Source of the DNA: Chryseobacterium balustinum
GTDB lineage: Bacteria > Bacteroidota > Bacteroidia > Flavobacteriales > Weeksellaceae
Direction of reading: 5' to 3'
NCBI RefSeq assembly: GCF_900168205.1
Contig: NZ_FUZE01000021.1
Location: forward strand, 1 to 64,000
DNA length: 64,000 nt
A program made the position numbers and the translations under genes. This document shows positions 25,112 through 34,311 of the stretch, piece after piece. Numbering within the stretch: position 1 is the stretch's first letter; every line of letters begins with the position of its first letter. The notes under the pieces are model-generated. The model saw only the letters and a list, made by a program, of their open reading frames with translations. It searched no databases and was not told the origin of the DNA.

Positions 25112-26851
25112 TTAAATAATCTCCCCAATCTGGCTTATTCCTGTCTTAACTGAGTTTTTGACTTCATCAAACTTACCCATTCCTATTTTTTTAACTAAAG
25201 ATGCAGCAAATCCCTTCATTTGTTCAAAAGTTACGTGAGGAGGCATTGCTAAAGTATCAGGATCAGTATAGATATTTACCAATACCGGTCCCTTATGTTC
25301 AAATGTTTCACGGATAACGTCTTCTGCTTTTTCAGGATCTTTTAGTTCAATACCTTTGATATTCATTAACTCTGCGATTTTATCAAATGGCGGATTAATC
25401 ATATCAGTCTGCCAATCGACATAGCCTGCGACTTCCATTTCAAGCTTCACCATGCCGAGAGAATGATTATTGAAAACAAAAATCTTGACAGGATACTGAT
25501 ATTGCATAATGACTGCTAACTCGCCTAAAAGCATAGACAATCCCCCGTCACCACTCATAGCTATGATTTGTCTGTCGGTTGTTGATGCAGCAGCACCTAT
25601 TGCCATCGGCAAAGCATTGGCCATTGATCCGTGGTTAAATGATCCTGTTAAGTAACGATTTCCTTTAGCACGGATAAATCTGGCTGCCCATACTGCTGTC
25701 ATTCCTGTATCAACTGTATAAACCGCATTTTCAGAAGAATAATGATCGATTAAGGTAGCAATATATTCAGGGTTAATCTTAGACTCAGCCCCTTTTTTTT
25801 CTGCGTAATCACTAAACTTTTTTTCATCATCATTATAGATTTTCTTCATTTTTCTAAGAAAAGAATCATCCGATTTAGACTCAACAAACGGTAATAATGC
25901 TGTCAATGTATCTTTAATATCTCCTGCATAACCGTAGTCAACGTGTGCACGTCTCCCTATCCTTTCAGGCTTTTCATCAATCTGAACAATAGTCTTATTT
26001 TCAGGTAAAAATTCCGAATAAGGAAAATCAGTTCCTAATAACACTAAAACTTCTGCTTCGTTACAGGCCTCATATCCTGATTTATTACCTAAAAGACCAT
26101 TCATGCCAACTGCAAAGGGGCTGTTTTCTCTGTCAAAGAATATTTTCCCTCTGAAGGAATAGACGATAGGAGCATTTAATTTACCTGCCAATTCCTCAAC
26201 CTCATTCAATGCACCTTTACAGCCATGCCCACAGAAAAATACGATTTTCTTTTCCGAATTCATCAATTGTATCAACTGTGACATTTCGGAATCTGAAGGT
26301 CTGAATATCGGTGTAGTATTAAAGCTTTTATATCCCGTTGAAACTTCTTCATATTCTGCGGATGCCACATCACCCGGTAAGCCTAAAACCGCAACACCTT
26401 TTTCATTAAGTGCAGTCTGTATGGTACGTTGAATCATAGTACCAAACTGCTTTGGTGTATTGGCCATAAAAACTTGCTTACTACAGTCTTTGAAGAGGAA
26501 TTGAGGATTGGTCTCCTGAAAATATTCAGTTCCGAATTTCTCTGTTGCACAAGTGCTTGCAATAGCGATGACGGGATTGCCTGATCTGTTTGCATCATAA
26601 AGACCATTGACCAGGTGAACATGACCGGGCCCAGAACTGCCCATGCAGCAGCCAATACCATTAAGTTCTGCGTCCATCGAAGCTGCATATGCCGCGGTCT
26701 CTTCATGTCTTACATGAATCCATTCAATCGTACCATCTCTTCTGATAGCATCATTAACCGGATTTAGGCTGTCTCCTGTGATGGCAAACACTCTTTTAAT
26801 ACCGGCACTTTTTAACATTTCGACCAAATGGTCTGATACATTTTTAGCCAT
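25112..26851 (-). CDS. poxB: Pyruvate oxidase/dehydrogenase (quinone), ThDP-dependent
   Basis: The 579 residues form a three-domain ThDP enzyme. The N-terminal pyrimidine-binding domain has the conserved Glu in VRHEETAAYAA. The central FAD-type domain runs from about 185 to 340. The C-terminal ThDP-binding domain has GDGGLSMLLGEL and the downstream FNNHSLG. The stretch GCCMGSSGPGHVHLVNGLYD and the length match E. coli PoxB (572 residues), which decarboxylates pyruvate to acetate and passes electrons to quinone at the membrane. Acetolactate synthase is less likely because no small subunit is present and the match is to PoxB. It is a single gene, divergent from ku. Confidence 0.8.
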   Translation of the reverse strand: MAKNVSDHLVEMLKSAGIKRVFAITGDSLNPVNDAIRRDGTIEWIHVRHEETAAYAASMDAELNGIGCCMGSSGPGHVHLVNGLYDANRSGNPVIAIASTCATEKFGTEYFQETNPQFLFKDCSKQVFMANTPKQFGTMIQRTIQTALNEKGVAVLGLPGDVASAEYEEVSTGYKSFNTTPIFRPSDSEMSQLIQLMNSEKKIVFFCGHGCKGALNEVEELAGKLNAPIVYSFRGKIFFDRENSPFAVGMNGLLGNKSGYEACNEAEVLVLLGTDFPYSEFLPENKTIVQIDEKPERIGRRAHVDYGYAGDIKDTLTALLPFVESKSDDSFLRKMKKIYNDDEKKFSDYAEKKGAESKINPEYIATLIDHYSSENAVYTVDTGMTAVWAARFIRAKGNRYLTGSFNHGSMANALPMAIGAAASTTDRQIIAMSGDGGLSMLLGELAVIMQYQYPVKIFVFNNHSLGMVKLEMEVAGYVDWQTDMINPPFDKIAELMNIKGIELKDPEKAEDVIRETFEHKGPVLVNIYTDPDTLAMPPHVTFEQMKGFAASLVKKIGMGKFDEVKNSVKTGISQIGEII

Positions 26852-27140
26852 ATAATTTTTTTTATAATTATTAAAACCCTTTATAAAGACAACTGCTTCT
26901 TATCCAAAGTTTGGCGTCAAAAGGAATACCAAATGAAAAAAGTAAGCTTAAAAATGGTTTTCACTTAGTTAAATTTTTATAACGTGATTTACATTTTCAC
27001 GAAACAAGATGTTATAGAATATAACTACTGCAATGATCATTCGTGAGGTACTAAAATATAATTATTTAGCAATAGCAATCTATTTACATGCTTAGCTCTT
27101 TATGGCATATTGATTGCAAGTTTTAGAGAAAAGTAAGGCA

Positions 27141-27926
27141 ATGAAAGCAATTTGGAACGGTGCCATTGGTTTTGGCTTAGTTAATATTCCTGTAAAGATT
27201 TATTCTGCGACAGAAACCAGCAAACTCGATCTCGATATGCTGGATAAATCTGACTTTTCTAATATTAAATTCAAAAGAGTTAACGAAAAAACAGGCAAGG
27301 AAGTAAAGTGGGCAAACATTGTAAAAGGTTATCTGATGGATGACAAATATGTTGTTCTTGAAGATGAAGATTACGAAGCCGCAAGCCCTGAGAAAACTAA
27401 AATTCTTTCTATTGAACATTTCGTAAAAGAAGCCGAAGTAGATTCTGTTTATTTTGAAACTCCATATTTTCTTGAGCCACAGAAAAATGGAGAAAATGCT
27501 TACAGACTTTTAATAAAAGCTTTGCAACAAACTAAAATGGTCGGTATCGGAACTTTTGTTCTTCGCGACAGTGAAGCCATCGGAATGATTCGTCCGTACA
27601 ATGATGAGGTTTTAGTTTTAAATCGTTTAAGATTTGATCAGGAAATCAGAGATTATAAACAACTGAAAATTCCTGCTAAAAAAGCTCCCAAACCTGCCGA
27701 ATTGAAGATGGCAAAAAATCTTATCGAGCAGCTTTCAGAACCTTTTGATCCTACATTTTACAAAAATACGTATTCCGCTGAACTGCTTAAAATTATTAAG
27801 AAAAAAGCCAAAGGCAAAACTGTAAAGCTTAAAAAATCAGAACATGCAAAACAAGGCAAAGTGATTGATTTGATGGCTCAGCTGAAAGCAAGTTTACAAA
27901 GTCCTAAATCTAAAAACGCTTCGTGA
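27141..27926 (+). CDS. ku: Ku homodimer protein of non-homologous end joining
   Basis: The 261 residues run from the ATG at 27141, with AAGTAAGG just before it. A TTG nine codons upstream is possible, but MKAIWNGAIGFGLVNIPVKI is the standard bacterial Ku start. The Ku core fills the protein, with FLEPQKNGENAYRLL and the usual basic C-terminal tail (KKKAKGKTVKLKK). It encircles DNA ends and recruits LigD for double-strand-break repair. It is followed at once by ligD, whose possible GTG start overlaps the ku stop (GTGA). Together they form a minimal end-joining operon. Confidence 0.95.
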   Translation: MKAIWNGAIGFGLVNIPVKIYSATETSKLDLDMLDKSDFSNIKFKRVNEKTGKEVKWANIVKGYLMDDKYVVLEDEDYEAASPEKTKILSIEHFVKEAEVDSVYFETPYFLEPQKNGENAYRLLIKALQQTKMVGIGTFVLRDSEAIGMIRPYNDEVLVLNRLRFDQEIRDYKQLKIPAKKAPKPAELKMAKNLIEQLSEPFDPTFYKNTYSAELLKIIKKKAKGKTVKLKKSEHAKQGKVIDLMAQLKASLQSPKSKNAS

Positions 27927-27928
27927 TT

Positions 27929-28531
27929 ATGGCACTTAAAGATTACAATGATAAAAGAAAGTTCGATGAAACTACCGAACCCAAAGGAAAAACAAAAAAA
28001 AGCGAAGACCAGCTTATTTTTGTGATTCAAAGACATGCTGCATCACGATTACATTACGATTTTAGGTTGGAAATGGAAGGTGTTCTGAAAAGCTGGGCAG
28101 TTCCGAAAGGCCCATCATTAAATCCCGAAGACAAACGTTTGGCGATGATGGTTGAAGATCACCCTTACGATTATAAAGATTTTGAAGGGAATATTCCTGA
28201 AGGAAATTACGGAGCCGGACAAGTCGAAATCTGGGACAGTGGAACTTATGAACCTTTAGATGAAACCAGTAAACTTTCTGATGAAAAAGAATTGTTGAAA
28301 GAATTGAAAGCCGGTTCTTTAAAATTTATTCTACACGGCAAAAAACTGAAAGGAGAATTTGCTTTAGTAAAAATGAAAAATGCAGAAAATAACGCTTGGC
28401 TTTTGATTAAACACAAAGATAAATTTGCGGAAGAAAAATATGATGCTGAAGAAAACATTGCCAAAAACTCTCAGGTTTCAAAATTTTTAGAGGAAAAAAA
28501 AAGCCTAAAAAGCAGCAAAAAGAAGTCATAA
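27929..28531 (+). CDS. ligD: LigD, 3'-phosphoesterase part (first frame)
   Basis: The 200 residues run from the ATG at 27929. They hold the LigD phosphoesterase domain with its catalytic histidines in RHAASRLHYDFRLEMEG (His-x5-His-x-Asp-x-Arg), then SWAVPKGPS and VEDHPYDY. This domain trims 3' ends during break repair. The frame ends ten codons after a nine-A tract (28494-28502). The next 650 codons of LigD lie in the -1 phase. The tract forms A_AAA_AAA in this frame, so -1 slippage would give a full LigD of about 852 residues. Otherwise this is a PE-only protein or a broken gene. Confidence 0.88.
   Translation: MALKDYNDKRKFDETTEPKGKTKKSEDQLIFVIQRHAASRLHYDFRLEMEGVLKSWAVPKGPSLNPEDKRLAMMVEDHPYDYKDFEGNIPEGNYGAGQVEIWDSGTYEPLDETSKLSDEKELLKELKAGSLKFILHGKKLKGEFALVKMKNAENNAWLLIKHKDKFAEEKYDAEENIAKNSQVSKFLEEKKSLKSSKKKS
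28494..28502 (+). other. A9 tract / slippery heptamer at the ligD frame change
   Basis: In the upstream frame the codons are GAA AAA AAA AGC, containing the -1 slippery heptamer A_AAA_AAA. After a -1 shift the next codon is AAG and then CCT, exactly the frame that continues into the ligase domain. One extra A (ten instead of nine) would also restore a single frame. Confidence 0.6.
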
Positions 28532-28608
28532 CTTCTGAAACAAAGCCAAAGTTTCAACGGTTCAATTCTTTAGTTGATGAGAAAAAACTTGAGAAATTCA
28601 TCAAACCC

Positions 28609-30486
28609 ATGCTCGCAAAATCTTCTGATGAAGCGTTTGATCATGAAGACTGGATTTTTGAAATCAAATGGGATGGTTATCGTGGTGTAGCTGATTTAAG
28701 CAAAAAAAATCCATTATTCTATTCCCGGAACGGCATTTCTTTTCTGTCTAAATTTGACACCATTGCCGAAGATTTCAGTCAGCAAAAACACAAAATGATT
28801 CTTGATGGCGAAATTGTCGCTTACGATGAAAATGGAAAACCAAATTTCCAATTATTACAACAAATCGGTGACAATCCAAATCTGGCTTTAACGTATCAAG
28901 TTTTTGATCTGCTTTGGCTCAATGATCATTCTACCGAGGAACTGCCTTTAATTCAAAGAAAAGAGCTTTTAAAAGACGCTTTAATTGAAACAGACCTGAT
29001 CAAATTCTGTGATCATGTTCCTGAAAAAGGAATTGCCTTTTTTAATCAGATGAAAAAAATGAAGCTGGAAGGAATGATTGCCAAGAAATCGGACAGTATT
29101 TATACCGAAAACAGCAGAAGCTCCGATTGGCTTAAAATAAAATTTACAAATACTGAAGAAGCGATAATCTGTGGTTTTACAGAACCAAAAGGTTCCAGAC
29201 AAGGTTTTGGAGCTTTGATTTTGGGAAAATATATCAATGGAAAACTAATTTATTCTGGACATACCGGAACGGGATTTAATAATGAATTGCTGAATGATCT
29301 TCATCAAAGGCTGAAAAAATTAGTCATAAAAACTTTGCCATTTGAAACCATTCCTAAAACGAATATGCCGGTAACATGGACGAAACCTGAATTGGTTTGC
29401 GAAATAAAATATTCTGAAATCACAAAAGACGGAATGTTCCGTCATCCTGTTTTTGTGGCAATCCGGGAAGATAAAGATGCGAAAGAAATCAGTAATTCAG
29501 GTAAAAAACCTATTCAACAAACTACTAAATCTAAAAGTATGGCGACTAAAAAATCCATAGAAAAAACAGAAAGCGATCTTGAGAAAGACACTGAAATTAC
29601 ACTGAACCGTCATAAAATAAAGCTCACGAACCAAGATAAAATCTACTTTCCGAAAGATAAAATCAGCAAAGGCGATGTTGTGGAATATTATCAGTCAGTA
29701 GCAGAATATATTTTACCGCATCTGAAAAACCGTCCACTTTCTCTCAATCGTTTTCCAAGTGGCATTGATCATTCCGGATTTTACCAAAAAGACACTGGAG
29801 ATTCTTTTCCTGATTGGATTAAAACAACAAAAGTTCATTCAGAATCTACCGATAAATACATCGATTACGCCGTTTGTAATGATAAAGCGACCTTAGCTTA
29901 TCTGAATAATTTAGGTTGCATTGATTTCAATCCATGGAACTCTTCGCTTCCTGATCTGGAACATCCTGATTATTTGGTTTTGGATCTTGATCCTTCGAAG
30001 AAAAATAGTTTTGACGATGTCATTGAGACAGCGCAACAGGTGAAAGAAGTTTTAGATTTAATTAAAATAAAAGGGTATTGTAAAACTTCGGGAAGCACAG
30101 GAATTCACATTTACATTCCGATGGGCGGTGGTTACGATTATGATCAGGTAAAAGATTTTGCCCACATTCTGATGAAGCAGGTGAATGAAAAACTTCCAAA
30201 AATCACAACATTAGAAAGAAGTCTACAAAAAAGAGACGACAAAAAAATTTATCTCGATTATCTTCAAAACAGACAAGGACAAACTTTGGCGAGTGCTTAC
30301 AGCTTGAGACCTAAAGAAGGAGCATCTGTTTCGATGCCGATTGAATGGAGCGAACTAAAAAAGGGTTTGAAACCTACCGATTTTACTATTGAAAACGCTC
30401 TGGAAAGAATAAAGAAAAAAGGAGATTTGTTTAAACCTGTTTTGGGAAAGGGAATCGATATGATGAAAGCGTTGGATTACCTATAA
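28609..30486 (+). CDS. ligD: LigD, ATP-dependent ligase and polymerase part (second frame)
   Basis: The first ATG is 28609, but this frame is open back past the A-tract and reads a natural linker (KQQKEVITSETKPKFQ), so 28609 is not the real start. The ligase domain (about 1-285) has the adenylated Lys20 in EIKWDGYRG. A charged linker follows (about 285-330). The polymerase/primase domain (about 335-610) has the metal-binding Asp-x-Asp in VLDLDPSKK. The PE-Lig-Pol order matches Pseudomonas LigD. It seals and fills breaks held by Ku. Expression as one protein needs -1 recoding or one more A in the tract. Confidence 0.88.
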   Translation: MLAKSSDEAFDHEDWIFEIKWDGYRGVADLSKKNPLFYSRNGISFLSKFDTIAEDFSQQKHKMILDGEIVAYDENGKPNFQLLQQIGDNPNLALTYQVFDLLWLNDHSTEELPLIQRKELLKDALIETDLIKFCDHVPEKGIAFFNQMKKMKLEGMIAKKSDSIYTENSRSSDWLKIKFTNTEEAIICGFTEPKGSRQGFGALILGKYINGKLIYSGHTGTGFNNELLNDLHQRLKKLVIKTLPFETIPKTNMPVTWTKPELVCEIKYSEITKDGMFRHPVFVAIREDKDAKEISNSGKKPIQQTTKSKSMATKKSIEKTESDLEKDTEITLNRHKIKLTNQDKIYFPKDKISKGDVVEYYQSVAEYILPHLKNRPLSLNRFPSGIDHSGFYQKDTGDSFPDWIKTTKVHSESTDKYIDYAVCNDKATLAYLNNLGCIDFNPWNSSLPDLEHPDYLVLDLDPSKKNSFDDVIETAQQVKEVLDLIKIKGYCKTSGSTGIHIYIPMGGGYDYDQVKDFAHILMKQVNEKLPKITTLERSLQKRDDKKIYLDYLQNRQGQTLASAYSLRPKEGASVSMPIEWSELKKGLKPTDFTIENALERIKKKGDLFKPVLGKGIDMMKALDYL

Positions 30487-30710
30487 CTCTATTTCTATAT
30501 ATACGATTATATATTAAAAATATTCATAAACATGATGAAACAACAATTATATAGGTAAATATGCAAAATCATCTATTTGATATAATATCTAAATTATATT
30601 TAATGTAAAACTGTTTTATATTTATCCTATGGAATTCTTAGATTTATATCCTTTTATTATTTACAAATTTCATTAATATTTAGGAAATGGTTATGTCCGT
30701 TAATATATAA

Positions 30711-30800
30711 TTAAGCTATATTTTTTTTAAGTTTGTTTTGAGTGTTAAATTCCTTCATAGTTTTGTAATTCAAGTAAAACCATCACCTTTTTCTTGAATT
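30711..30800 (-). mobile_element. IS3-family transposase C-terminal relic
   Basis: Minus-strand codons read NSRKR, TGA, then WFYLNYKTMKEFNTQ and a short tail ending TAA at 30711-30713. The LxYKTxxEFN core matches the relic at 13820-13906 (LDYKTIEEFN) at both protein and DNA level, so both come from related IS3-family elements. The first five residues are also the end of the 90-residue frame at 30783. Confidence 0.6.
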
Positions 30801-31055
30801 TCTTCTTAAAATACGGATTTTTAAAGATAGCTGTACTTGTGCTTTTTTGTGACATTCTTTATATTTTTTTATGCTTTTTTCAAGTTGACTTTTATTTTTT
30901 AGATATTCTTCATAAAGATGACCAAGTTCAGAAACTTCATCAATATCAATGAGGCATTTAGAATCAGTATCTTTTTCTGATTCGATCAATAAGCAACGGT
31001 AATATTTAGCTCTTTCAATGAGACTATTATGAAATCTTGGCTCGATACCCTGCAT
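30783..31055 (-). CDS. Small charged protein, possibly truncated by an IS
   Basis: The 90 residues are cysteine-containing and highly charged, with a long Lys/Glu helix (about 48-72) likely to form a coiled coil. There is no signal peptide. The ATG lies three bases after the stop of the S41 protease, so it is translated from that operon. Its last residues (RRNSRKR) read straight into an IS3-type transposase tail, which suggests that its original C-terminus was replaced by IS sequence. I do not recognise the family. Confidence 0.45.
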   Translation of the reverse strand: MQGIEPRFHNSLIERAKYYRCLLIESEKDTDSKCLIDIDEVSELGHLYEEYLKNKSQLEKSIKKYKECHKKAQVQLSLKIRILRRNSRKR

Positions 31056-31058
31056 ATT

Positions 31059-32423
31059 TTATTTAAAATTTAATTTTGAAAGAACAGTAAAAGGACTATC
31101 ACTTTGAAATAAGATTTTTATGCTTTTTGATTGAGCTTCGGCATTGACGGACTTTAAATAAATTTTATTCATCACAGAAGAAAGCAATATTTCATCAGGA
31201 TCACCTAAAGGAAGTAATGGCAATGATATAAATTCGTTAATAGAAATTTGCGGAAAAATTCCGTTGTTATAATTACCTTCACCATTAGCATTGAATACTT
31301 TATAAATAACAGGATGCATCTGCCAAGTAATTTTTTTAGGTTTTCGCTTGTCTTCAATTACAAATCCGGCCATGTCTTTTCCTAATGTAACTTCACCCAC
31401 CTGAATGACCTCTAGGTAAGGTTTAAGATTATTGATAACAATTTCAGACGCCGAAGCAGTACTTTTTGAGGTTAAAATATATACTTTTTGTAAACCAAGG
31501 GAATTGACCTGTAAAGCATTAAAATCAATCGCCTTGGGGTCATAAGCAATCTGCTGTGAAAAAGATCTTTTAACCTCGCCGCCGTTTTTATTTCCTTTAT
31601 AGGTAATAAACTGAGAATTTGCAGAAATCCCCGCCGGAATCAACGCACAAAGTGCTGCAGCTGATGAAACAGAACCTCCGTAATTGTATCGAAGATCAAG
31701 AACCAAATCCTGTACTCCTGCACTTTTAAATTCTGCGAATTTCTGATTGAGAGCCTGGCTCATCCCATCCGGAAAATCATAGATATAAAGATACCCTGTT
31801 TTCTTTCCGTTTTTATCAAATATTTTAGACATCAAAGGTTGCTCAAAAGTATACCCATAATAGACTGTAATGTTTTTTTCATTAACAGCGGATCCGTTTT
31901 GCCAATTTCCTACAGTAAGCTCAATCACTGTTTTCTCGGCAATGGATGAGGTTAATTGTTCAGCATTAGAAGCGGTAATATTTTGCCCGTTGATTTTTTT
32001 GATGATCATTCCTCTTTCCAATCCGGCATTCTGAGCGGGAGAATTTTTTAAGACCAATTTTACTACCGTAACAATTTCACCATTTTCTAACTGTAAAACA
32101 GCATAATCAAAGCCGTACATATTTCTCACTGAACGAGGATAAGTAGATGCATCGCTTGTATTAACGATAAATGAAAAACGATCCTGAGGAAGCAGCAAAC
32201 TTTTAAAAAATTCTTTTACAGGAAGATGATAATCGGGCTTTGCTGGCATATGATCTGCCCAATAGTAATATCGCCTCATACTGTCCTGAACCCAGACATT
32301 CACAGACTCGGTACTTCCTTCGGGAAAATTGGGCACCTCATCATCTGTGCGGTTACACGAAATGATCAAAAAAGATAGTGTAACTAAAGCCAGCAACTGA
32401 GTTTTAAAAAAGGTATTGCTCAT
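31059..32423 (-). CDS. S41-family peptidase lipoprotein (C-terminal processing type)
   Basis: The 454 residues start with a lipoprotein signal in which Cys23 of LIISC is lipidated. A PDZ-like domain lies at about 105-190 (NSPAQNAGLERGMIIKKING). The peptidase domain lies at about 205-400, with the Ser/Lys dyad Ser324 in STASASE and Lys349 in LGKD and the fold motif DLRYNYGG. It would degrade or process proteins in the periplasm or at the outer surface. It is the penultimate gene of the minus-strand cluster 17 bases after the lipoprotein at 32440, so it may process the secreted partners. The substrate is unknown. Confidence 0.88.
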   Translation of the reverse strand: MSNTFFKTQLLALVTLSFLIISCNRTDDEVPNFPEGSTESVNVWVQDSMRRYYYWADHMPAKPDYHLPVKEFFKSLLLPQDRFSFIVNTSDASTYPRSVRNMYGFDYAVLQLENGEIVTVVKLVLKNSPAQNAGLERGMIIKKINGQNITASNAEQLTSSIAEKTVIELTVGNWQNGSAVNEKNITVYYGYTFEQPLMSKIFDKNGKKTGYLYIYDFPDGMSQALNQKFAEFKSAGVQDLVLDLRYNYGGSVSSAAALCALIPAGISANSQFITYKGNKNGGEVKRSFSQQIAYDPKAIDFNALQVNSLGLQKVYILTSKSTASASEIVINNLKPYLEVIQVGEVTLGKDMAGFVIEDKRKPKKITWQMHPVIYKVFNANGEGNYNNGIFPQISINEFISLPLLPLGDPDEILLSSVMNKIYLKSVNAEAQSKSIKILFQSDSPFTVLSKLNFK

Positions 32424-32439
32424 AAAATTTAAAAATCAT

Positions 32440-33180
32440 TTATAAATAATCAGCAACATCAATATCGCCTTTTACTACCAAAATCCCATTCTCCATTTTT
32501 TCCTGAAGAACGATCAAATTAGCACCAATATCCTGTTTTAAAGTTACTTTGATGATGCTTGAACCAGTGTAAGGATCATTAGTTCCAACTTTATACAATT
32601 CCAGATAAACAGGAGCCGTAGCGCTGAAAAATGTGTAAATTTTAACAGCTGTAAAATCTTTTTTTCCAATAGTATCAAATTCGGCAAGTACAGTTCCGTT
32701 TTCTCTCTTCAAAACACCTTTTACCCCTTCTAAAGATGCTCCCGAAAATTCACCAAGATTAGGGAAAATAAATTCGAAACCTACTCTACCCAAATTAACC
32801 TGAGGTTTTACAGCATAGGTCTGTAAATAAATTCCGGGTAGATTGAAGAAATACAAATCTTTGTAATCTAAAGCATTATCAAAATTGATATTGTATTTAG
32901 CGATCTGAGCTCCGGTTTGATTATTATAAATTCCAATTTCTTCGTTCTCTCCTTTGTCCACAACAAAACTGAGCTGAGTTTCTATTTTCTCAGTATAAGA
33001 AGTGTTTCCATTAACCAATATTGGCACTCCGTTGAGCCTCATCTGAATAACATCTGGTTTTGAGTATCCTTTAATATTTATCTGTGCTGCCCTCTGAATT
33101 TTATCATAAACTTCTAAAGAACTATTGTCTGTACAAGAAAAAAAGAGTGTAAATACAGCCAGTTCTAAAATATTTTTCAT
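32440..33180 (-). CDS. Hypothetical lipoprotein of the FecI/FecR/TonB cluster
   Basis: The 246 residues begin with a lipoprotein signal, with Cys16 in TLFFSC. The rest is beta-rich and may form two Ig-like lobes (about 35-115 and 125-235), with no catalytic motif. Family not recognised. It lies 17 bases upstream of the S41 protease on the same strand, so the two are co-transcribed. A terminator hairpin (33224-33249) lies between it and the T9SS gene at 33326, so read-through or a separate promoter is needed. A surface ligand-binding role is a guess. Confidence 0.65.
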   Translation of the reverse strand: MKNILELAVFTLFFSCTDNSSLEVYDKIQRAAQINIKGYSKPDVIQMRLNGVPILVNGNTSYTEKIETQLSFVVDKGENEEIGIYNNQTGAQIAKYNINFDNALDYKDLYFFNLPGIYLQTYAVKPQVNLGRVGFEFIFPNLGEFSGASLEGVKGVLKRENGTVLAEFDTIGKKDFTAVKIYTFFSATAPVYLELYKVGTNDPYTGSSIIKVTLKQDIGANLIVLQEKMENGILVVKGDIDVADYL

Positions 33181-33223
33181 TTATTTAATTTTAAAAAAGT
33201 AAAACTGTTGATCATAAAAATTG

Positions 33224-33249
33224 CCTCAGCCCAAACATAAAAGCTGAGG
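33224..33249 (-). terminator. Hairpin terminator after the T9SS adhesin gene
   Basis: CCTCAGC (33224-33230) and GCTGAGG (33243-33249) pair perfectly; ATTG/CAAT extends the stem across a bulge. ATTTTTAT follows on the minus strand. Confidence 0.65.
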
Positions 33250-33325
33250 ACAATTGCTTAATTATAAAAAATTACAGAGGATATGTTTTAGTTTTCATGG
33301 TTATAAAGTTTTTATCAAAAGAAAT

Positions 33326-34240
33326 TTATTTTTTTATAAATTTCAATCGCTCAGAGACCATTGCGTCTGATACCTCAACGATGTAATTACCTGCCGGAAA
33401 TTCTGATACATTGATATTTTTAGAATATTTTGTTTTTAAAATCTGCTGACCACCCATATTATAAACACTTACTGTTGTGTTGTTTTCTTTTAAAGCCGCA
33501 TCAAGTTTTATTTGTAATGAAGATGATACAGGATTTTCTATTATTTTACTTAATGCTTTTCCTGCTTTCACTTCTTTTGTACTTAAAACAGAAGCATAGA
33601 TTGCCATCTCATCTATATTGATATTCTGAGAATTTGGTGCTCCTCCGGATGAAACTCTGTTTGACCAAAGCCCTATATAAATTTTCTTTCCTGCAAAAGC
33701 TGAGATGTTTACCAAAGATTCTGCAAACTGCGTAAGATCAGACGGAAGGTTATTTGAAGCACTAAATCTATATGCTGCACCAGTTCCACTTTGTGCATCA
33801 GCAGCTAACTGTTGAAAATCTGCAAGACCAGGAACGGGTTTCTGAGAGGTGCTTACAAAAATGTATAAATCTCTGCTTACACTTGCATGGCTAGACCTTT
33901 GTCTTCCGATATATCCTGCTAAAGTAATAGTTCCGCCAACATTCGTAAGGTCTATTTCCGGAGAAACTATCCAATCGTTTTCAGTTGCAAAACCTGTTGC
34001 ATTTCCTGTAGGAACCAAATTGATAGAATGACGAAGAACACCTGCAGTTCCGTATGCTAATGAAGTTCCATTGTGATAAATATTTTGCCCTTGCATCCAA
34101 CCGTTTCCATTTCCATTTGTATCATAGAAAGTCCATCCTTGTAAATCGTTTGGTGTTTCAAATGTATTCATCCAAACAGGAATTTGAGCAAATACCGCCT
34201 TCGATAAAAGTATTACAGATAATAAAATTATTTTTTTCAT
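33326..34240 (-). CDS. T9SS-secreted protein with choice-of-anchor/cleaved-adhesin domain
   Basis: The 304 residues begin with a signal peptide (about 1-18, ending VFAQ). The jelly-roll cleaved-adhesin-type domain covers about 20-215: WMNTFETPNDLQGWTFYD, then ENDWIVSPEIDL, then INIDEMAIY. The C-terminal type A sorting domain (about 225-304) ends with VEVSDAMVSERLKFIKK. Type IX secretion delivers it to the surface, where such domains bind proteins or glycans. It lies between the beta-helix lipoprotein and the lipoprotein/protease pair, with terminators on both sides. Confidence 0.85.
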   Translation of the reverse strand: MKKIILLSVILLSKAVFAQIPVWMNTFETPNDLQGWTFYDTNGNGNGWMQGQNIYHNGTSLAYGTAGVLRHSINLVPTGNATGFATENDWIVSPEIDLTNVGGTITLAGYIGRQRSSHASVSRDLYIFVSTSQKPVPGLADFQQLAADAQSGTGAAYRFSASNNLPSDLTQFAESLVNISAFAGKKIYIGLWSNRVSSGGAPNSQNINIDEMAIYASVLSTKEVKAGKALSKIIENPVSSSLQIKLDAALKENNTTVSVYNMGGQQILKTKYSKNINVSEFPAGNYIVEVSDAMVSERLKFIKK

Positions 34241-34269
34241 AATGCCAATTATTAATATTAAAAAAAGTA

Positions 34270-34304
34270 AAAGCAGGGAGTGTAAAAGCTACGTTCCCTG
34301 CTTT
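34270..34304 (-). terminator. 10-bp hairpin terminator after the beta-helix gene
   Basis: AAAGCAGGGA (34270-34279) and TCCCTGCTTT (34295-34304) form a perfect stem, followed on the minus strand by TACTTTTTTT. Confidence 0.8.
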
Positions 34305-34311
34305 ATAAGTA

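Noticed and set aside
27114..27140. TTG start giving Ku nine extra residues
   Set aside because: The standard Ku N-terminus begins at the ATG at 27141, which has a purine-rich site just before it.
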